A DNA stretch of 64,000 nt from the NCBI RefSeq assembly GCF_000013365.1, contig NC_007778.1, positions 1,550,001-1,614,000 of the forward strand, given 5' to 3'. The notes under the pieces were generated by a model. The model saw only the letters and a program-made list of their open reading frames with translations. It made no database searches and was not told the DNA's origin. Positions within the stretch are counted from its first letter, which is position 1. The number at the start of each line of letters is the position of its first letter. Of this stretch, positions 37,138 through 46,344 are shown in pieces. The DNA comes from Rhodopseudomonas palustris HaA2 (GTDB lineage Bacteria > Pseudomonadota > Alphaproteobacteria > Rhizobiales > Xanthobacteraceae). A program made the position numbers and the translations under genes.

Positions 37138-38004
37138 CTAAGCCGAAGGATGCTCGTCGCCGGCCAGCCGCTCCAGCAGCATTTTCAGCAGGATGGTGAC
37201 CACCGCCACCGCCGTCAATGTGGTCGCGGCGGCGAACGCGCCTGCGACATTATAGTCCTGGTACAGCAGTTCGATCTGCAGCGGCAGCGTCGTGGTCTGG
37301 CCGCGGACGTTGCCGGACACCACCGACACCGCGCCGAATTCGCCCAGCACCCGGGCGTTGCATAGGATCGCGCCGTACAGCACCGCCCAGCGGATATTCG
37401 GCAGCGTGACGCGCAGGAAGGTGGCGAAGCCGCCGGCGCCGAGCGTCACCGCTGCCTCTTCCTCGTCGGTGCCCTGCACCTGCATCAGCGGGATCAACTC
37501 GCGGGCGACATAGGGCGCGGTGACGAACATGCTGGCGAGCACGATGCCCGGCAGCGCGAACATCACCTTGATGTCGAGCTGTTCCAGCAGCGGCCCGAAC
37601 AGCCCCTGCGAGCCGTAGACGAACAGATAGGCGACGCCGGCGACGATCGGCGAGATCGAATAGGGCAGCTCGATCAGCGCGATCAGCAGTGTGCGGCCGG
37701 GGAATTCGAACTTGGTCACGGTCCAGGCCGCAGCGAGCCCGAACAGGATGTTCACCGGTACCGCGATCAGCGCGGTGATCGTGGTCAGCCACATCGCGTG
37801 CAGCGTGCCGGGATCGCCGAGATTGCGCAGGAACACGCCGACGCCCTGCGCGAAGGCCGAACTCAGGATCACCGCCAGCGGCGCCACCAGAATGAACAGC
37901 GTCACCACGGCGACCACGCTCAGCACGACGAAGCGTGCGACCGGCCCGGCGCCGACCGGCGTTACCATCCAGTCTCTCTTGATCGGGGGCTGCGGCTTCG
38001 CCAT
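37138..38004 (-). CDS. cysW: Sulfate/thiosulfate ABC transporter permease CysW
   Basis: 288 residues, six membrane helices and the permease loop EEEAAVTLGAGGFATFLRVTLP that touches the ATPase. Its ATG shares one base with the cysT stop (TGATG), so the two are coupled. The ATPase gene cysA, which often follows cysW, is missing: after a 145-base gap comes malate synthase. Confidence 0.93.
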   Translation of the reverse strand: MAKPQPPIKRDWMVTPVGAGPVARFVVLSVVAVVTLFILVAPLAVILSSAFAQGVGVFLRNLGDPGTLHAMWLTTITALIAVPVNILFGLAAAWTVTKFEFPGRTLLIALIELPYSISPIVAGVAYLFVYGSQGLFGPLLEQLDIKVMFALPGIVLASMFVTAPYVARELIPLMQVQGTDEEEAAVTLGAGGFATFLRVTLPNIRWAVLYGAILCNARVLGEFGAVSVVSGNVRGQTTTLPLQIELLYQDYNVAGAFAAATTLTAVAVVTILLKMLLERLAGDEHPSA

Positions 38005-38831
38005 CACCTGTCACCCCGTCCGAGATAGCGCAATTGCCAGGCCTGCACCGCATTGGTCACGAGCAGCATCGCGAACGCCATCACCAGCATCACCACCGCG
38101 ATCGTCGCGGCGGCCGGATAGTCGTATTCCTCGAGCCGGATGAAGGCGAGCAGCGCGACGATCTCGGTCTTCATCGGCTGATTGCCGGCGATGAAGATCA
38201 CGGCGCCGAATTCGCCGAGGCTGCGCGCGAAGGCCAGCGACGCGCCGGCCAGCAGCGCCGGGAAGATCGACGGAAAGATGATCTTCGACAGGATCTGCAG
38301 ATCGCTGGCGCCGAGCGAGCGGCTGGCCTCCTCGACGTCGCTGCCGAGATCCTCGATCACCGGCTGCACGGTGCGCACCACGAACGGAATGCTGGTGAAC
38401 GCCATCGCGATGCCGATGCCGAGCGGGGTGTAGACGACGCTGACGCCGAGCGGCTCCAGCACGGACCCAAACCAGCCGGTCTTCGAGAACAACGCCGTCA
38501 GCGCCAGGCCTGCCACCGCCGTCGGCAGCGCGAACGGCACGTCGACCAGCGCATCGAGCAGCCGCTTGCCGGGGAACTGATAGCGCGCCAGTACCCACGC
38601 CAGCAGCAGGCCGTAGACCGCGTTGAAGATCGTGGCGGCGAGCGCCATCGTCACCGTCAGCCTGATGGCGGCAAGCGTCCGCGGCGACGACAGGATCGCC
38701 CAGAGCTGGGCCGCGCCGATGTCGGAGGCCTTCAGGATCAGCGCGCACAGCGGCAGCAGCACGATCACGCCGAGATAAAGCACGGTGATGCCGAGACTGA
38801 GACCGAAGCCGGGAATGACACTGCGTCGCAA
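38004..38831 (-). CDS. cysT: Sulfate/thiosulfate ABC transporter permease CysT (CysU)
   Basis: 275 residues, six membrane helices, permease loop SDVEEASRSLGASDLQILSKIIFP. It forms the membrane channel with CysW. The start is a TTG at 38831, with AGGTAAC upstream; no better start is seen. Between it and the binding-protein gene lies a palindromic repeat element. Confidence 0.93.
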   Translation of the reverse strand: MRRSVIPGFGLSLGITVLYLGVIVLLPLCALILKASDIGAAQLWAILSSPRTLAAIRLTVTMALAATIFNAVYGLLLAWVLARYQFPGKRLLDALVDVPFALPTAVAGLALTALFSKTGWFGSVLEPLGVSVVYTPLGIGIAMAFTSIPFVVRTVQPVIEDLGSDVEEASRSLGASDLQILSKIIFPSIFPALLAGASLAFARSLGEFGAVIFIAGNQPMKTEIVALLAFIRLEEYDYPAAATIAVVMLVMAFAMLLVTNAVQAWQLRYLGRGDR

Positions 38832-38877
38832 AGAAGTTACCTGTGAATGGATGAAGTAACCGCGAGTGCGGCATGCT

Positions 38878-39020
38878 CCCTCTCCCCGCGTGCGGGGAGA
38901 GGGGTGGGGTGAGGGGGCGTCTCCGCGAGGCCGAGAGGCTCGGCTGCGTCGAGACGCCCCCTCACCCGACCGGCTTCGCTGCGCTCCGCCGGTCGCCCTC
39001 TCCCCGCGCGCGGGGAGAGG
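38878..39020. repeat. Composite palindromic intergenic repeat (copy 2)
   Basis: Opens with a CCTCTCCCCGCGTGCGGGGAGAGG-like palindrome, then GGGTGAGGGGGCG, a middle hairpin region (GCGAGGCCGAGAGGCTCG), the inverted CGCCCCCTCACCC, and closes with a second CTCTCCCCGC palindrome. Same design as 133–256 and 47490–47626. It sits inside the sulfate-transport cluster and may separate expression of the binding protein from the permeases. Confidence 0.8.
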
Positions 39021-39038
39021 TTGCGCTGTGCCTGTGAC

Positions 39039-40049
39039 TTATCGTCCTCCGAACAGCTGATCGAGCTTCGCGCCGGAGGCGAGGTGTTCGGCGTTGAGCT
39101 TGTCCCAGCCGCCGAATTCGTCCTCGACGCGATACAGCTTGACCTCGGGGAACTTGTCCTTGAATTGCGCGATCACGGCCTTGTCGTGGACGCGGTTATA
39201 GGCCTTGGCGAGGATGGTCTGGCCCTCGGGTGAATACAGATATTCGAGATAGGCGGTCGCGAGCGCGCGGGTGCCGTGCTTGTCGGCGTATTTGTCGACG
39301 ACGCTGACGGGGAATTCGGCCAGCACACTGGTCGGCGGCACCACGACTTGATACTTGTCGGCGCCGGCGAGGTCGCGGATCGCGCTGGTCTCGGCCTCGA
39401 AGGTGATCAGCACGTCGCCGGTCTGGCGCTCGACGAAGGTGGTGGTCGCGGCGCGGCCGCCGGTGTCGAACACCGGCACGTTGGCGAACAGCTTTTTAAC
39501 AAAAGCGTCGGCCTCGGCCTCGCTGCCGTATTTATGCTTGGCGAAGGCGTAGGCCGCGAGATAGGTGTAGCGTGCATTGCCGGAGGTCTTCGGGTTGGGG
39601 AAGATCACCTTGACGCCCGGCTTCACCAGATCGTCCCAATCCTTGATGCCCTTCGGATTGCCGGCGCGCACCAGGAACGCCGGCAGCGAATAGTAGGGCG
39701 ATGAATTATTGGGCAGCCGCTTCGCCCAATCGGCCGGGATCAGCTTGCCCTTGTCGTGCAGCACCTGGACGTCGGTGACCTGATTGAAGGTCACCACGTC
39801 GGCTTCGAGCCCTTCGAGGATCGAGCGCGCCTGCCGCGACGAGCCGCCATGCGACTGGTTGATGCTGATGTCCTGGCCGGTCGTCTGCTTCCAGTGCGGG
39901 ATGAATGCAGCGTTGATCTCGGCATAGAGTTCCCGCGCGATGTCGTAGGAGACATTGAGCAGCGGTGCGGGTGGCGTCTGCGCTTGCGCCGGCATGGCGG
40001 TCGCGAATGCGGCGAGGCCGGCGGCGAGGGCGAAAGCAAAGCGGTTCAC
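39039..40049 (-). CDS. sbp: Periplasmic sulfate-binding protein
   Basis: 336 residues with a signal peptide (cut after AQA, about 24). Family marks: LLNVSYDIARELYAEIN at the mature N-terminus, SHGGSSRQARSILEGLEADVVTFNQ and NPKTSGNARYTYLAAY. It captures sulfate or thiosulfate and hands it to CysT/CysW. GTG start with AAGGAG 7 bases upstream. It is the first gene of the cluster. Confidence 0.94.
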   Translation of the reverse strand: MNRFAFALAAGLAAFATAMPAQAQTPPAPLLNVSYDIARELYAEINAAFIPHWKQTTGQDISINQSHGGSSRQARSILEGLEADVVTFNQVTDVQVLHDKGKLIPADWAKRLPNNSSPYYSLPAFLVRAGNPKGIKDWDDLVKPGVKVIFPNPKTSGNARYTYLAAYAFAKHKYGSEAEADAFVKKLFANVPVFDTGGRAATTTFVERQTGDVLITFEAETSAIRDLAGADKYQVVVPPTSVLAEFPVSVVDKYADKHGTRALATAYLEYLYSPEGQTILAKAYNRVHDKAVIAQFKDKFPEVKLYRVEDEFGGWDKLNAEHLASGAKLDQLFGGR

Positions 40050-40400
40050 GACAACTCCTTATTGCTGGCCTATCATCTCGAGCAGCAGCCGGGCGCGATG
40101 ATTTTCGCGCGCGGTCTCGGCCTTCGACGCCTCGGCGAGGCAGCATCGATCGGCCTCAGATAGTCGAGCTAATCGCGGGTGTGAAGCCGCCGATCGGCGC
40201 TCGGTATCGACTCACGACAGGGGCGCCGGGCGATCGGCCGCACCCAGGGAGAATGGTCGTCTCCCGTGCACCGCTTCGAGGGATGGAAATTCCAGATTGG
40301 CGCGCGGCGGTGCAAAGGATTGGTTTTCTTTCCGGCAGACTTGTAAGGATTCCAGCTAGAAAATAATTCTGGCGGACCCGAAAGGGTCAACGGAGCAGCG
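40050..40400. promoter_or_regulatory. Divergent sbp / cysG promoter gap
   Basis: This 351-base gap serves two sulfur-assimilation units on opposite strands. Near the cysG side is a small AT-rich palindrome AGAA-AATAA-TTCT (40358–40370), a possible operator for a sulfur regulator. No leader gene could be supported. Confidence 0.35.
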
Positions 40401-41837
40401 ATGCGTTTTCTTCCGGTCTTTCTCGATCTCGCGGCAGGGCCGGTTGTGCTGGTGGGCGCCGGCGAGATGGCGCGTGCCAAGCTGCGGCTGCTGCTGTCGG
40501 CGGGCGCCGCGATCCGCTGGCATGTCACCGACGGCGACAATGATCTCGCCGGTATCAGCGAGGCCGACCGCGCGCGCATCACGTTGGCGACGGGGGAACC
40601 CGCCGAGGCCGATCTGTCCGGCGCGATCGCGCTGATGTGCGCCGGCGCCGGCGATCTCGCGGCCCTGCTGGCGGCGAGGGCCCGTGCGCTCGGCGTGCCG
40701 GTCAATGTGATGGATGAGCTGTCGCACTCCACGTTCATCTTTCCGGCGATCGTCGATCGCGGCGATGTGGTGGTCGCGATCGGCACCGGCGGCTCGTCGC
40801 CTGTCGTCGCGCGCCGCGTGCGCGAGATGATCGAGACATTGCTGCCGGCGCGGATCGGCGATCTCGCCGCGCTGATCGGGCGTTGGCGCAAACCGATCAA
40901 GGCGCGGATTGCGGAATTTCCGCTGCGCCGCCGGTTCTGGGAGCGCGTCGTCGACGGCCCGATCGGCAAGGCGGTGCTCGAAGGGCGCGGCGCCGAGGCC
41001 GAGGATCTGCTCGAGGCAATCACCGATCCCTCGGCCTATGCACGCGATTCTGTTTCAGCGCATACCGAAGGCCACGTCACCCTGGTCGGCGCCGGCCCCG
41101 GCGATCCTGATCTCTTGACCATCAAGGCGCTGCGCGCGCTGCAGGACGCCGACGTGGTGTTCTACGACGAACTGGTGTCGCCCGAAATTCTCGACCGGAT
41201 CCGCCGCGATGCCGCCCGCGTGCCGGTCGGCCGCCGCATCGGCAAGCCCGGGATCGGCCAGGAGGCGATCAACGCGCTGCTGATCGAAGCGGCGCAAGCC
41301 GGCCAGCGCGCGGTGCGGCTGAAGGGCGGCGATCCGTTCGTGTTCGGCCGCGGCGGTGAAGAAATCGAGGCGTTGCGCGACGCCGGCGTGTCCTATGCGG
41401 TGGTGCCGGGCATCAGCGCGGGCTTCGGTGCGGCGGCGCAATTCGAGGTGCCGCTGACCTATCGCCACGAGGCGCTGCGCATCACATTCCTCACCGCGCA
41501 CAAGGCCAAGGATGCCGAGGCCGTCGACTGGACGGCGCTCACCGACCAGAAGATGACGGTGGTGGTGTACATGGGCATGGCCGCGGCGCCGACGGTGCGC
41601 GCGGGCCTGCTGACGGCCGGCCGTTCGCCGCAGACGCCGGTCGGCGTGTTCGCCCGGGTAACGCGGCCGGACGCCAAGGCCGCGGTGGGCACGCTCGACG
41701 ATCTGCCGGCACTGGTCGAGCAGGTCGAGGTCGGTCCGGCGATCCTGGTGATCGGCGATGTCGTCGCGCATTCGGCACCGTGGCGCCGGCAACAACTCCA
41801 GCAACTCGTGTCGACCTATCAGGTAGCCGCCGAATGA
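40401..41837 (+). CDS. cysG: Siroheme synthase CysG
   Basis: 478 residues. The N-terminal half (about 1–215) is precorrin-2 dehydrogenase/ferrochelatase (NAD-binding VVLVGAGEMARAKLRLLL). The C-terminal half (about 222–470) is uroporphyrinogen-III methyltransferase (VTLVGAGPGDPDLLTIKALRAL, RLKGGDPFVFGRGGEE, VVPGISAGFGAAA). It makes the siroheme used by the reductase two genes down. Its stop overlaps the next start by ATGA. Confidence 0.96.
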   Translation: MRFLPVFLDLAAGPVVLVGAGEMARAKLRLLLSAGAAIRWHVTDGDNDLAGISEADRARITLATGEPAEADLSGAIALMCAGAGDLAALLAARARALGVPVNVMDELSHSTFIFPAIVDRGDVVVAIGTGGSSPVVARRVREMIETLLPARIGDLAALIGRWRKPIKARIAEFPLRRRFWERVVDGPIGKAVLEGRGAEAEDLLEAITDPSAYARDSVSAHTEGHVTLVGAGPGDPDLLTIKALRALQDADVVFYDELVSPEILDRIRRDAARVPVGRRIGKPGIGQEAINALLIEAAQAGQRAVRLKGGDPFVFGRGGEEIEALRDAGVSYAVVPGISAGFGAAAQFEVPLTYRHEALRITFLTAHKAKDAEAVDWTALTDQKMTVVVYMGMAAAPTVRAGLLTAGRSPQTPVGVFARVTRPDAKAAVGTLDDLPALVEQVEVGPAILVIGDVVAHSAPWRRQQLQQLVSTYQVAAE

Positions 41838-42148
41838 CCTCTCCACTGCAACAGAAGATCAAGATTACCGGTCCGTCGGTGGTGACGGCGAACCGCACGG
41901 TCGACGGCGTGGTGATCTACCGCACCGCCGATCGCGGCTGGTCGATCGATCTCGCCGATGCCGCGATCGTGCGCGAGGCGGAGCCGGCGCGTGCGCTGCT
42001 CGCCGAATCGGTGGCCGACGATGTCGGCGCGGTCGGCGCCTACATCGCGCCGGTGAAGGTCGACGACACCGGCGCCATCCTTCCCGGCAATCTGCGCGAG
42101 CAGATCCGCAACAGCGGTGTCACCATCGAACTGCCGGCTCACGCCTGA
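41834..42148 (+). CDS. DUF2849-domain protein
   Basis: 104 residues, soluble, of the DUF2849 family that often sits between cysG and cysI in Rhizobiales. Marks are DGVVIYRTADRGWSIDLADA and IAPVKVDDTG. The function is not known; the strict place in the operon suggests a role in siroheme or sulfite reductase work. Start overlaps the cysG stop (ATGA). Confidence 0.88.
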   Translation: MTSPLQQKIKITGPSVVTANRTVDGVVIYRTADRGWSIDLADAAIVREAEPARALLAESVADDVGAVGAYIAPVKVDDTGAILPGNLREQIRNSGVTIELPAHA

Positions 42149-42160
42149 GGCTTGTGTTTC

Positions 42161-43813
42161 ATGTACGCTTATGACGAGATCGACCAGACGCTGGTCAATG
42201 AACGGGTCACCGAATTTCGCGACCAGGTGCGGCGCCGCCTCAGCGGTGAACTGACCGAGGACGAGTTCAAGCCGTTGCGGCTGATGAACGGCGTCTATCT
42301 GCAGCTCCACGCCTATATGTTCCGCGTCGCGATCCCTTACGGCACGCTGTCGTCGGCGCAGCTGCGCAAGCTCGCACACGTCGCCCGCAAATACGATCGC
42401 GGCTACGGCCATTTCACCACCCGGCAGAACATCCAGTTCAATTGGATCGCGCTGAAGGATCTGCCCGACGCGCTCGCCGATCTCGCCGAGGTCGGCATCC
42501 ACGCGATGCAGACCTCCGGCAACTGCACGCGCAACGTCACTGCCGATCAATGGGCCGGTGTCGCGCCGGGCGAGGTCGAGGATCCCCGCGTCTGGGCCGA
42601 AATCCTGCGCCAGCACACCGCGCTGCATCCGGAATTCTCGTTTCTGCCGCGCAAGTTCAAATTCGCCATCACCGCAGCCGATCACGACCGCGCGGCCATC
42701 AAGGTGCACGATATCGGCCTGAAGCTGATCAGGAACGAGCAGGGCGAGACCGGTTTCGAGGTGCTGGTCGGCGGCGGGCTCGGCCGTTCGCCGTTCATCG
42801 CCAAGACCATCAAGCCGTTCGTCGCCGGCCGCGACATCCTCAGCTATGTCGAGGCGATCCTGCGCGTTTACAATCAGTACGGCCGCCGCGACAACATCTA
42901 CAAGGCGCGCATCAAGATCCTGGTCCACGAACTCGGCATCGAGAAATTCGCCGCCGAGGTCGAGCAGACGTGGCGCCAGATCGCCGAAGGTCCGCTGACG
43001 CTCGACGACGAGATGATCGAGGACATCCGCGCGCGCTTCGTCTATCCGGCCTATGAGAGGTTGTCGGACGACCCGGCCGAGTTGCGGGCCGCCGCCGATC
43101 CGAAATTCGAGGCGTGGCGCAGCAATTCGGTCGCGCCGCATCGCCAGCCCGGCTACGCCATCGTCACGCTGTCGCTGAAGCCGGTCGGTGGCCCGCCCGG
43201 CGACGCCACCGCCGATCAGATGGACGCGATTGCCGATCTCGCCGACAGATACTCATTCGGCGAAATCCGCGTCGGCCACGAGCAGAATCTGGCGCTGCCG
43301 CATGTCGCCCAGCGCGATCTGCCGGCGCTGTGGAGCGCGCTCGACGCGCTCGGCGTTGCCACGCCGAACGTCAATCTGGTCAGCGACATCATCGCCTGCC
43401 CGGGGCTCGACTATTGCTCGCTCGCCAATGCCCGCTCGATCCCGATCGCACAGGAGCTGACGCGGCGCTTTTCCAATCACGAGACCGCCAAGCTGATCGG
43501 CCGGCTGCACGTCAACATCTCCGGCTGCATCAACGCCTGCGGCCATCACCATGTCGGCCATATCGGGATTCTCGGCGTCGAGAAGAACGACCAGGAGGTC
43601 TATCAGATCACCATCGGCGGCCGCGCCGACGAGCACGCCAGGCTGGGCGAATTGATCGGGCCCGCGGTGCCCTATGCCGAGGTCCCCGACGTCATCGAAG
43701 ACATCGTCGAGGCCTATCTGGCGTTGCGCGACAAGCCGGAGGAGCTGTTCGTCGACACCGTCAAGCGGCTCGGCGTGCAGCCTTTCAAGGAGCGGGTCTA
43801 TGCCACTCGTTAA
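42161..43813 (+). CDS. cysI: Siroheme nitrite/sulfite reductase CysI
   Basis: 550 residues with both ferredoxin-like halves of the sulfite/nitrite reductase family (GHFTTRQNIQFNW in the first) and the siroheme–Fe4S4 cysteines CPGLDYC and SGCINACGHHH in the second. It reduces sulfite to sulfide for cysteine and methionine synthesis. Start at MYAYDEID, 12 bases after the DUF2849 stop. It overlaps the next gene by 14 bases. Confidence 0.95.
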   Translation: MYAYDEIDQTLVNERVTEFRDQVRRRLSGELTEDEFKPLRLMNGVYLQLHAYMFRVAIPYGTLSSAQLRKLAHVARKYDRGYGHFTTRQNIQFNWIALKDLPDALADLAEVGIHAMQTSGNCTRNVTADQWAGVAPGEVEDPRVWAEILRQHTALHPEFSFLPRKFKFAITAADHDRAAIKVHDIGLKLIRNEQGETGFEVLVGGGLGRSPFIAKTIKPFVAGRDILSYVEAILRVYNQYGRRDNIYKARIKILVHELGIEKFAAEVEQTWRQIAEGPLTLDDEMIEDIRARFVYPAYERLSDDPAELRAAADPKFEAWRSNSVAPHRQPGYAIVTLSLKPVGGPPGDATADQMDAIADLADRYSFGEIRVGHEQNLALPHVAQRDLPALWSALDALGVATPNVNLVSDIIACPGLDYCSLANARSIPIAQELTRRFSNHETAKLIGRLHVNISGCINACGHHHVGHIGILGVEKNDQEVYQITIGGRADEHARLGELIGPAVPYAEVPDVIEDIVEAYLALRDKPEELFVDTVKRLGVQPFKERVYATR

Positions 43814-44309
43814 GCACGGCGCGATCGTCGCCGACGACTACGTCGCGGTCGCCGACGACGCCGACCTTCCCGCGGGCGGTGCGGTGCTGGTTTCGGCGGC
43901 GCGCTTGTTCGCTGAGGCCGAGACGCTGGCGATGCGCAACACTCCGGTCGGCGTGGCATGGCCCAACAATCGCGACGTCGCCGGGCTGGTGCCCTGGCTC
44001 GACCAGCTGTCGCTGATTGCGCTGGTGTTTCCCACCTTCAAGGACGGCCGGGCGCACAGCCAGGGGCGTCGGCTGCGTGAAATCTATGGGTATCGCGGCG
44101 AACTGCGCGCTACCGGGCAGGTGCTGCGCGACCAGTTCACCTTCCTGCTGCGCAACGGCTTCGACGCCTTCGCGGTCACCAAGGAGTCCGATGCGCAGGC
44201 GTTCGGCGAAGCAACGCATCGCTACACGGAGTTCTATCAGCCGACCGGCGACGGCCACCTCAGCGCCCTGCAGCTGCGCAAGCAGCGGCACAAGGCGGTG
44301 GCGACATAG
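43800..44309 (+). CDS. DUF934-domain protein
   Basis: 169 residues of the DUF934 family, regularly found just after cysI. Marks are VFPTFKDGRAHSQGRRLRE and the C-terminal ATHRYTEFYQP. Function unknown, thought to assist sulfite reduction. Its ATG lies inside the end of cysI, so the two are translationally coupled. A phosphoadenylylsulfate reductase gene, often nearby, is not here. Confidence 0.9.
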   Translation: MPLVKHGAIVADDYVAVADDADLPAGGAVLVSAARLFAEAETLAMRNTPVGVAWPNNRDVAGLVPWLDQLSLIALVFPTFKDGRAHSQGRRLREIYGYRGELRATGQVLRDQFTFLLRNGFDAFAVTKESDAQAFGEATHRYTEFYQPTGDGHLSALQLRKQRHKAVAT

Positions 44310-44319
44310 ACGCTTATCC

Positions 44320-44402
44320 CGTCATTGCGAGCGAAGCGAAGCAATCCAGAGGCCCCGTATGCGGCGCTGGATTGCTTCGTTCTTTTGCCCTTCGCAATGA
44401 CG
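44320..44402. repeat. Inverted-repeat element of the CGTCATTGCGAGCGAAGC type
   Basis: Begins CGTCATTGCGAGCGAAGCGAAGCAATCCA and ends with the inverted TGGATTGCTTCG…TCGCAATGACG. Such elements are scattered through many proteobacterial genomes, mostly between genes. Downstream, a 25-base palindrome of the CCCTCCCC type lies at 44508–44532. The rest of 44403–44675 shows no gene. Confidence 0.75.
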
Positions 44403-44675
44403 AAGGAAAAAGCGGATGATCAAACCTATGCTACGCGGGTAGCCCAACTTCCCCCCGCGTGCGGCACGGGCTATCGCACAGGAAAGCACGTCGGACGCTG
44501 CGAGGACCACCCTCCCCCTCCAGGGGAGGGTGAAGAAAGCGCCGTGCCGTTGCCCCGCCGTCTTCTCCGACTGCCTGCCACGCGCGGGGGGCGTACTCGT
44601 AATGAAGGCCTGCATCCCCCTCTGCATCCTCTTTTACCTTGCTTTGCGGCGGGGCTTGCCGTTCTTTCCGCCACC

Positions 44676-45611
44676 ATGAACCCTGACCTGCTCGACCACA
44701 CCGTCGCCGAGATCGCCGCAGAGATGGCGCAGCGGCCCGACCGCGGCGCGGTCGCGAGCTACATCCCCGAACTGGCTGGCGTCGATCCGCAGCGCTTCGG
44801 CCTCGTCGTGATCGACGCCGACGGCCATGTCGCGGCCGGTGGCGATGCCGATATGCCGTTCTCGATCCAGAGCATCTCCAAGGTGTTCACGCTGACGCTG
44901 GCGCTCGGCCTGGCCGGCGACCGGGTGTGGCGCCGGGTCGGCCGCGAGCCGTCGGGCTCGGCCTTCAATTCCATCGTTCAACTCGAGCGCGAGCGCGGCA
45001 TCCCGCGCAATCCCTTCATCAACGCCGGCGCGATCGCGGTCACCGACCTGATCCTGTCGGGCCACCAGCCGCGCGAGGCGCTCGGCGAGATTCTGCGCTT
45101 CATGCAGTTCCTGGCCGGCGACGACAGCATCGTGATCGACGACGCCGTGGCCGCCTCGGAGCAGCGCACCGGCTTCCGCAACGCGGCGCTGGCGAACTAC
45201 ATGAAGTCCTTCGGCGTGCTCGACAATCCGGTCGAGTACACGCTCGGCGTCTATTTCCATCATTGCGCGATTGCGATGAGCTGCCGCCAGTTGGCGCTGG
45301 CGGGGCGCTTTCTCGCCCACAACGGCCGCAATCCGTCGACCGGCCACAACGTGGTGTCGACCCAGCGGGCGCGACGCATCAATGCGCTGATGCTGACTTG
45401 CGGGCACTATGACGGCTCGGGCGAATTCGCCTATCGGGTGGGGCTACCCGGCAAAAGTGGAGTCGGGGGAGGGGTGCTGGCGGTCGCGCCCGGCAAGGCC
45501 TCGATCGCGGTGTGGTCGCCGGGGCTCGATGCGGCGGGCAATTCGCATCTCGGCCGGATCGCGCTCGAGGCGCTGACCAGGCGGCTGGGCTGGTCGATCT
45601 TCGGGGTTTGA
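44676..45611 (+). CDS. glsA: Glutaminase
   Basis: 311 residues, a serine-dependent beta-lactamase-fold glutaminase that turns glutamine into glutamate and ammonia. The catalytic SxxK is SIQSISK (about 63–69); other marks are [18 protein letters not shown] and [12 protein letters not shown]. An in-frame upstream extension of 117 codons covers a repeat and is not used. It stands near glnII, so opposing steps of glutamine metabolism are neighbours. Confidence 0.94.
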   Translation: MNPDLLDHTVAEIAAEMAQRPDRGAVASYIPELAGVDPQRFGLVVIDADGHVAAGGDADMPFSIQSISKVFTLTLALGLAGDRVWRRVGREPSGSAFNSIVQLERERGIPRNPFINAGAIAVTDLILSGHQPREALGEILRFMQFLAGDDSIVIDDAVAASEQRTGFRNAALANYMKSFGVLDNPVEYTLGVYFHHCAIAMSCRQLALAGRFLAHNGRNPSTGHNVVSTQRARRINALMLTCGHYDGSGEFAYRVGLPGKSGVGGGVLAVAPGKASIAVWSPGLDAAGNSHLGRIALEALTRRLGWSIFGV

Positions 45612-45649
45612 CGGACTCCGGCGCCGAGGCGCGCGTCGCCCGACAAAAG

Positions 45650-45682
45650 CGAAGGGCCGAACGTCTGAACGCCGGCCCTTCG
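45650..45682 (-). terminator. Hairpin between convergent glsA and the DUF2735 gene
   Basis: CGAAGGGCCG and CGGCCCTTCG pair perfectly around a 13-base loop. On the minus strand CTTTTGTC follows, so it best serves the DUF2735 transcript. Confidence 0.65.
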
Positions 45683-45726
45683 TCAGGTCTGGACTGTCGC
45701 GCCGCGCGGCGCATCGGGCTGTGCGC

Positions 45727-45903
45727 TCATTGCGGCTTTTTGGTCTGCTCTTCGAGCATCGCGGCCTCGTGGTACCAGCTCGAACTGGTGACGACGGCGG
45801 CATGGCCCGGTTCAGTGGCGGCGTTGTCGCGCCGGATTAGGCCGCCGCGACCTCCCAATGGGAATTGATAGATTCTTGCGGATGGCTGGTTCAGAGTAGT
45901 CAC
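45727..45903 (-). CDS. DUF2735 small protein
   Basis: 58 residues with the family's mark SARIYQFPLGGRGGL at the N-terminus and a hydrophilic rest. DUF2735 genes are often beside glnII in Rhizobiales, suggesting a role in nitrogen control; the exact work is unknown. Start GTG at 45903 with AGGAG 8 bases upstream; a longer in-frame start at 45981 is less likely. Confidence 0.78.
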   Translation of the reverse strand: MTTLNQPSARIYQFPLGGRGGLIRRDNAATEPGHAAVVTSSSWYHEAAMLEEQTKKPQ

Positions 45904-45926
45904 ACGCGATCTCCTTGGCTCCTTTG

Positions 45927-45991
45927 TGCACCCGACGTTGGTCCAAACGTCGATAGGTCTGCGAATATCGGTTGCGCCCAACGATGGTGCA
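45927..45991. promoter_or_regulatory. Pair of NtrC-like imperfect palindromes
   Basis: Two 19-base elements of the form TGCRCCC-n-ACG-n-TGGTSCA lie at 45927–45945 and 45973–45991, 46 bases apart. Their arms match TGCACC/GGTGCA of NtrC sites, but the inner spacing is 7 instead of 5. They sit about 255–320 bases before the sigma-54 promoter of glnII and just upstream of the DUF2735 gene, a place suited to a shared enhancer. Confidence 0.45.
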
Positions 45992-46245
45992 ATATGCTCA
46001 AGGAAATATCATCGATTGCTTACAAACGAGGCAATCGTACAACTGCCTTAAGATCAGACAGTCCTTGCTCAACTCCCGCGTCGCCGCATGGTTGCTACAC
46101 AGCCGCGCGGGCGCGATCAAAGCCTGCGCCGCAGTGGTTAATATTGCCCGACTAACAGGGGTTTGGCCGATTTCCGCCGCGCATATTGACGGCAGAACCC
46201 AGCGCCGATCACGCCCGCGCGAATTGTCGCAGGCCGGGCGGCATT

Positions 46246-46261
46246 TGGCATAACAAATGCT
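46246..46261 (+). promoter_or_regulatory. Sigma-54 promoter of glnII
   Basis: TGGCATAACAAATGCT has the −24 GG and −12 GC exactly 10 bases apart. It ends 83 bases before the glnII ATG. glnII is known to be sigma-54/NtrC-dependent in rhizobia. Confidence 0.75.
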
Positions 46262-46344
46262 TTCGTGACAGCCGGATGTCGGCCGCCGGGCGCGGTTCCG
46301 TCCGCTTCGGGTTCCCACCCTTTGCACTCAACAGAGAGAACCGC

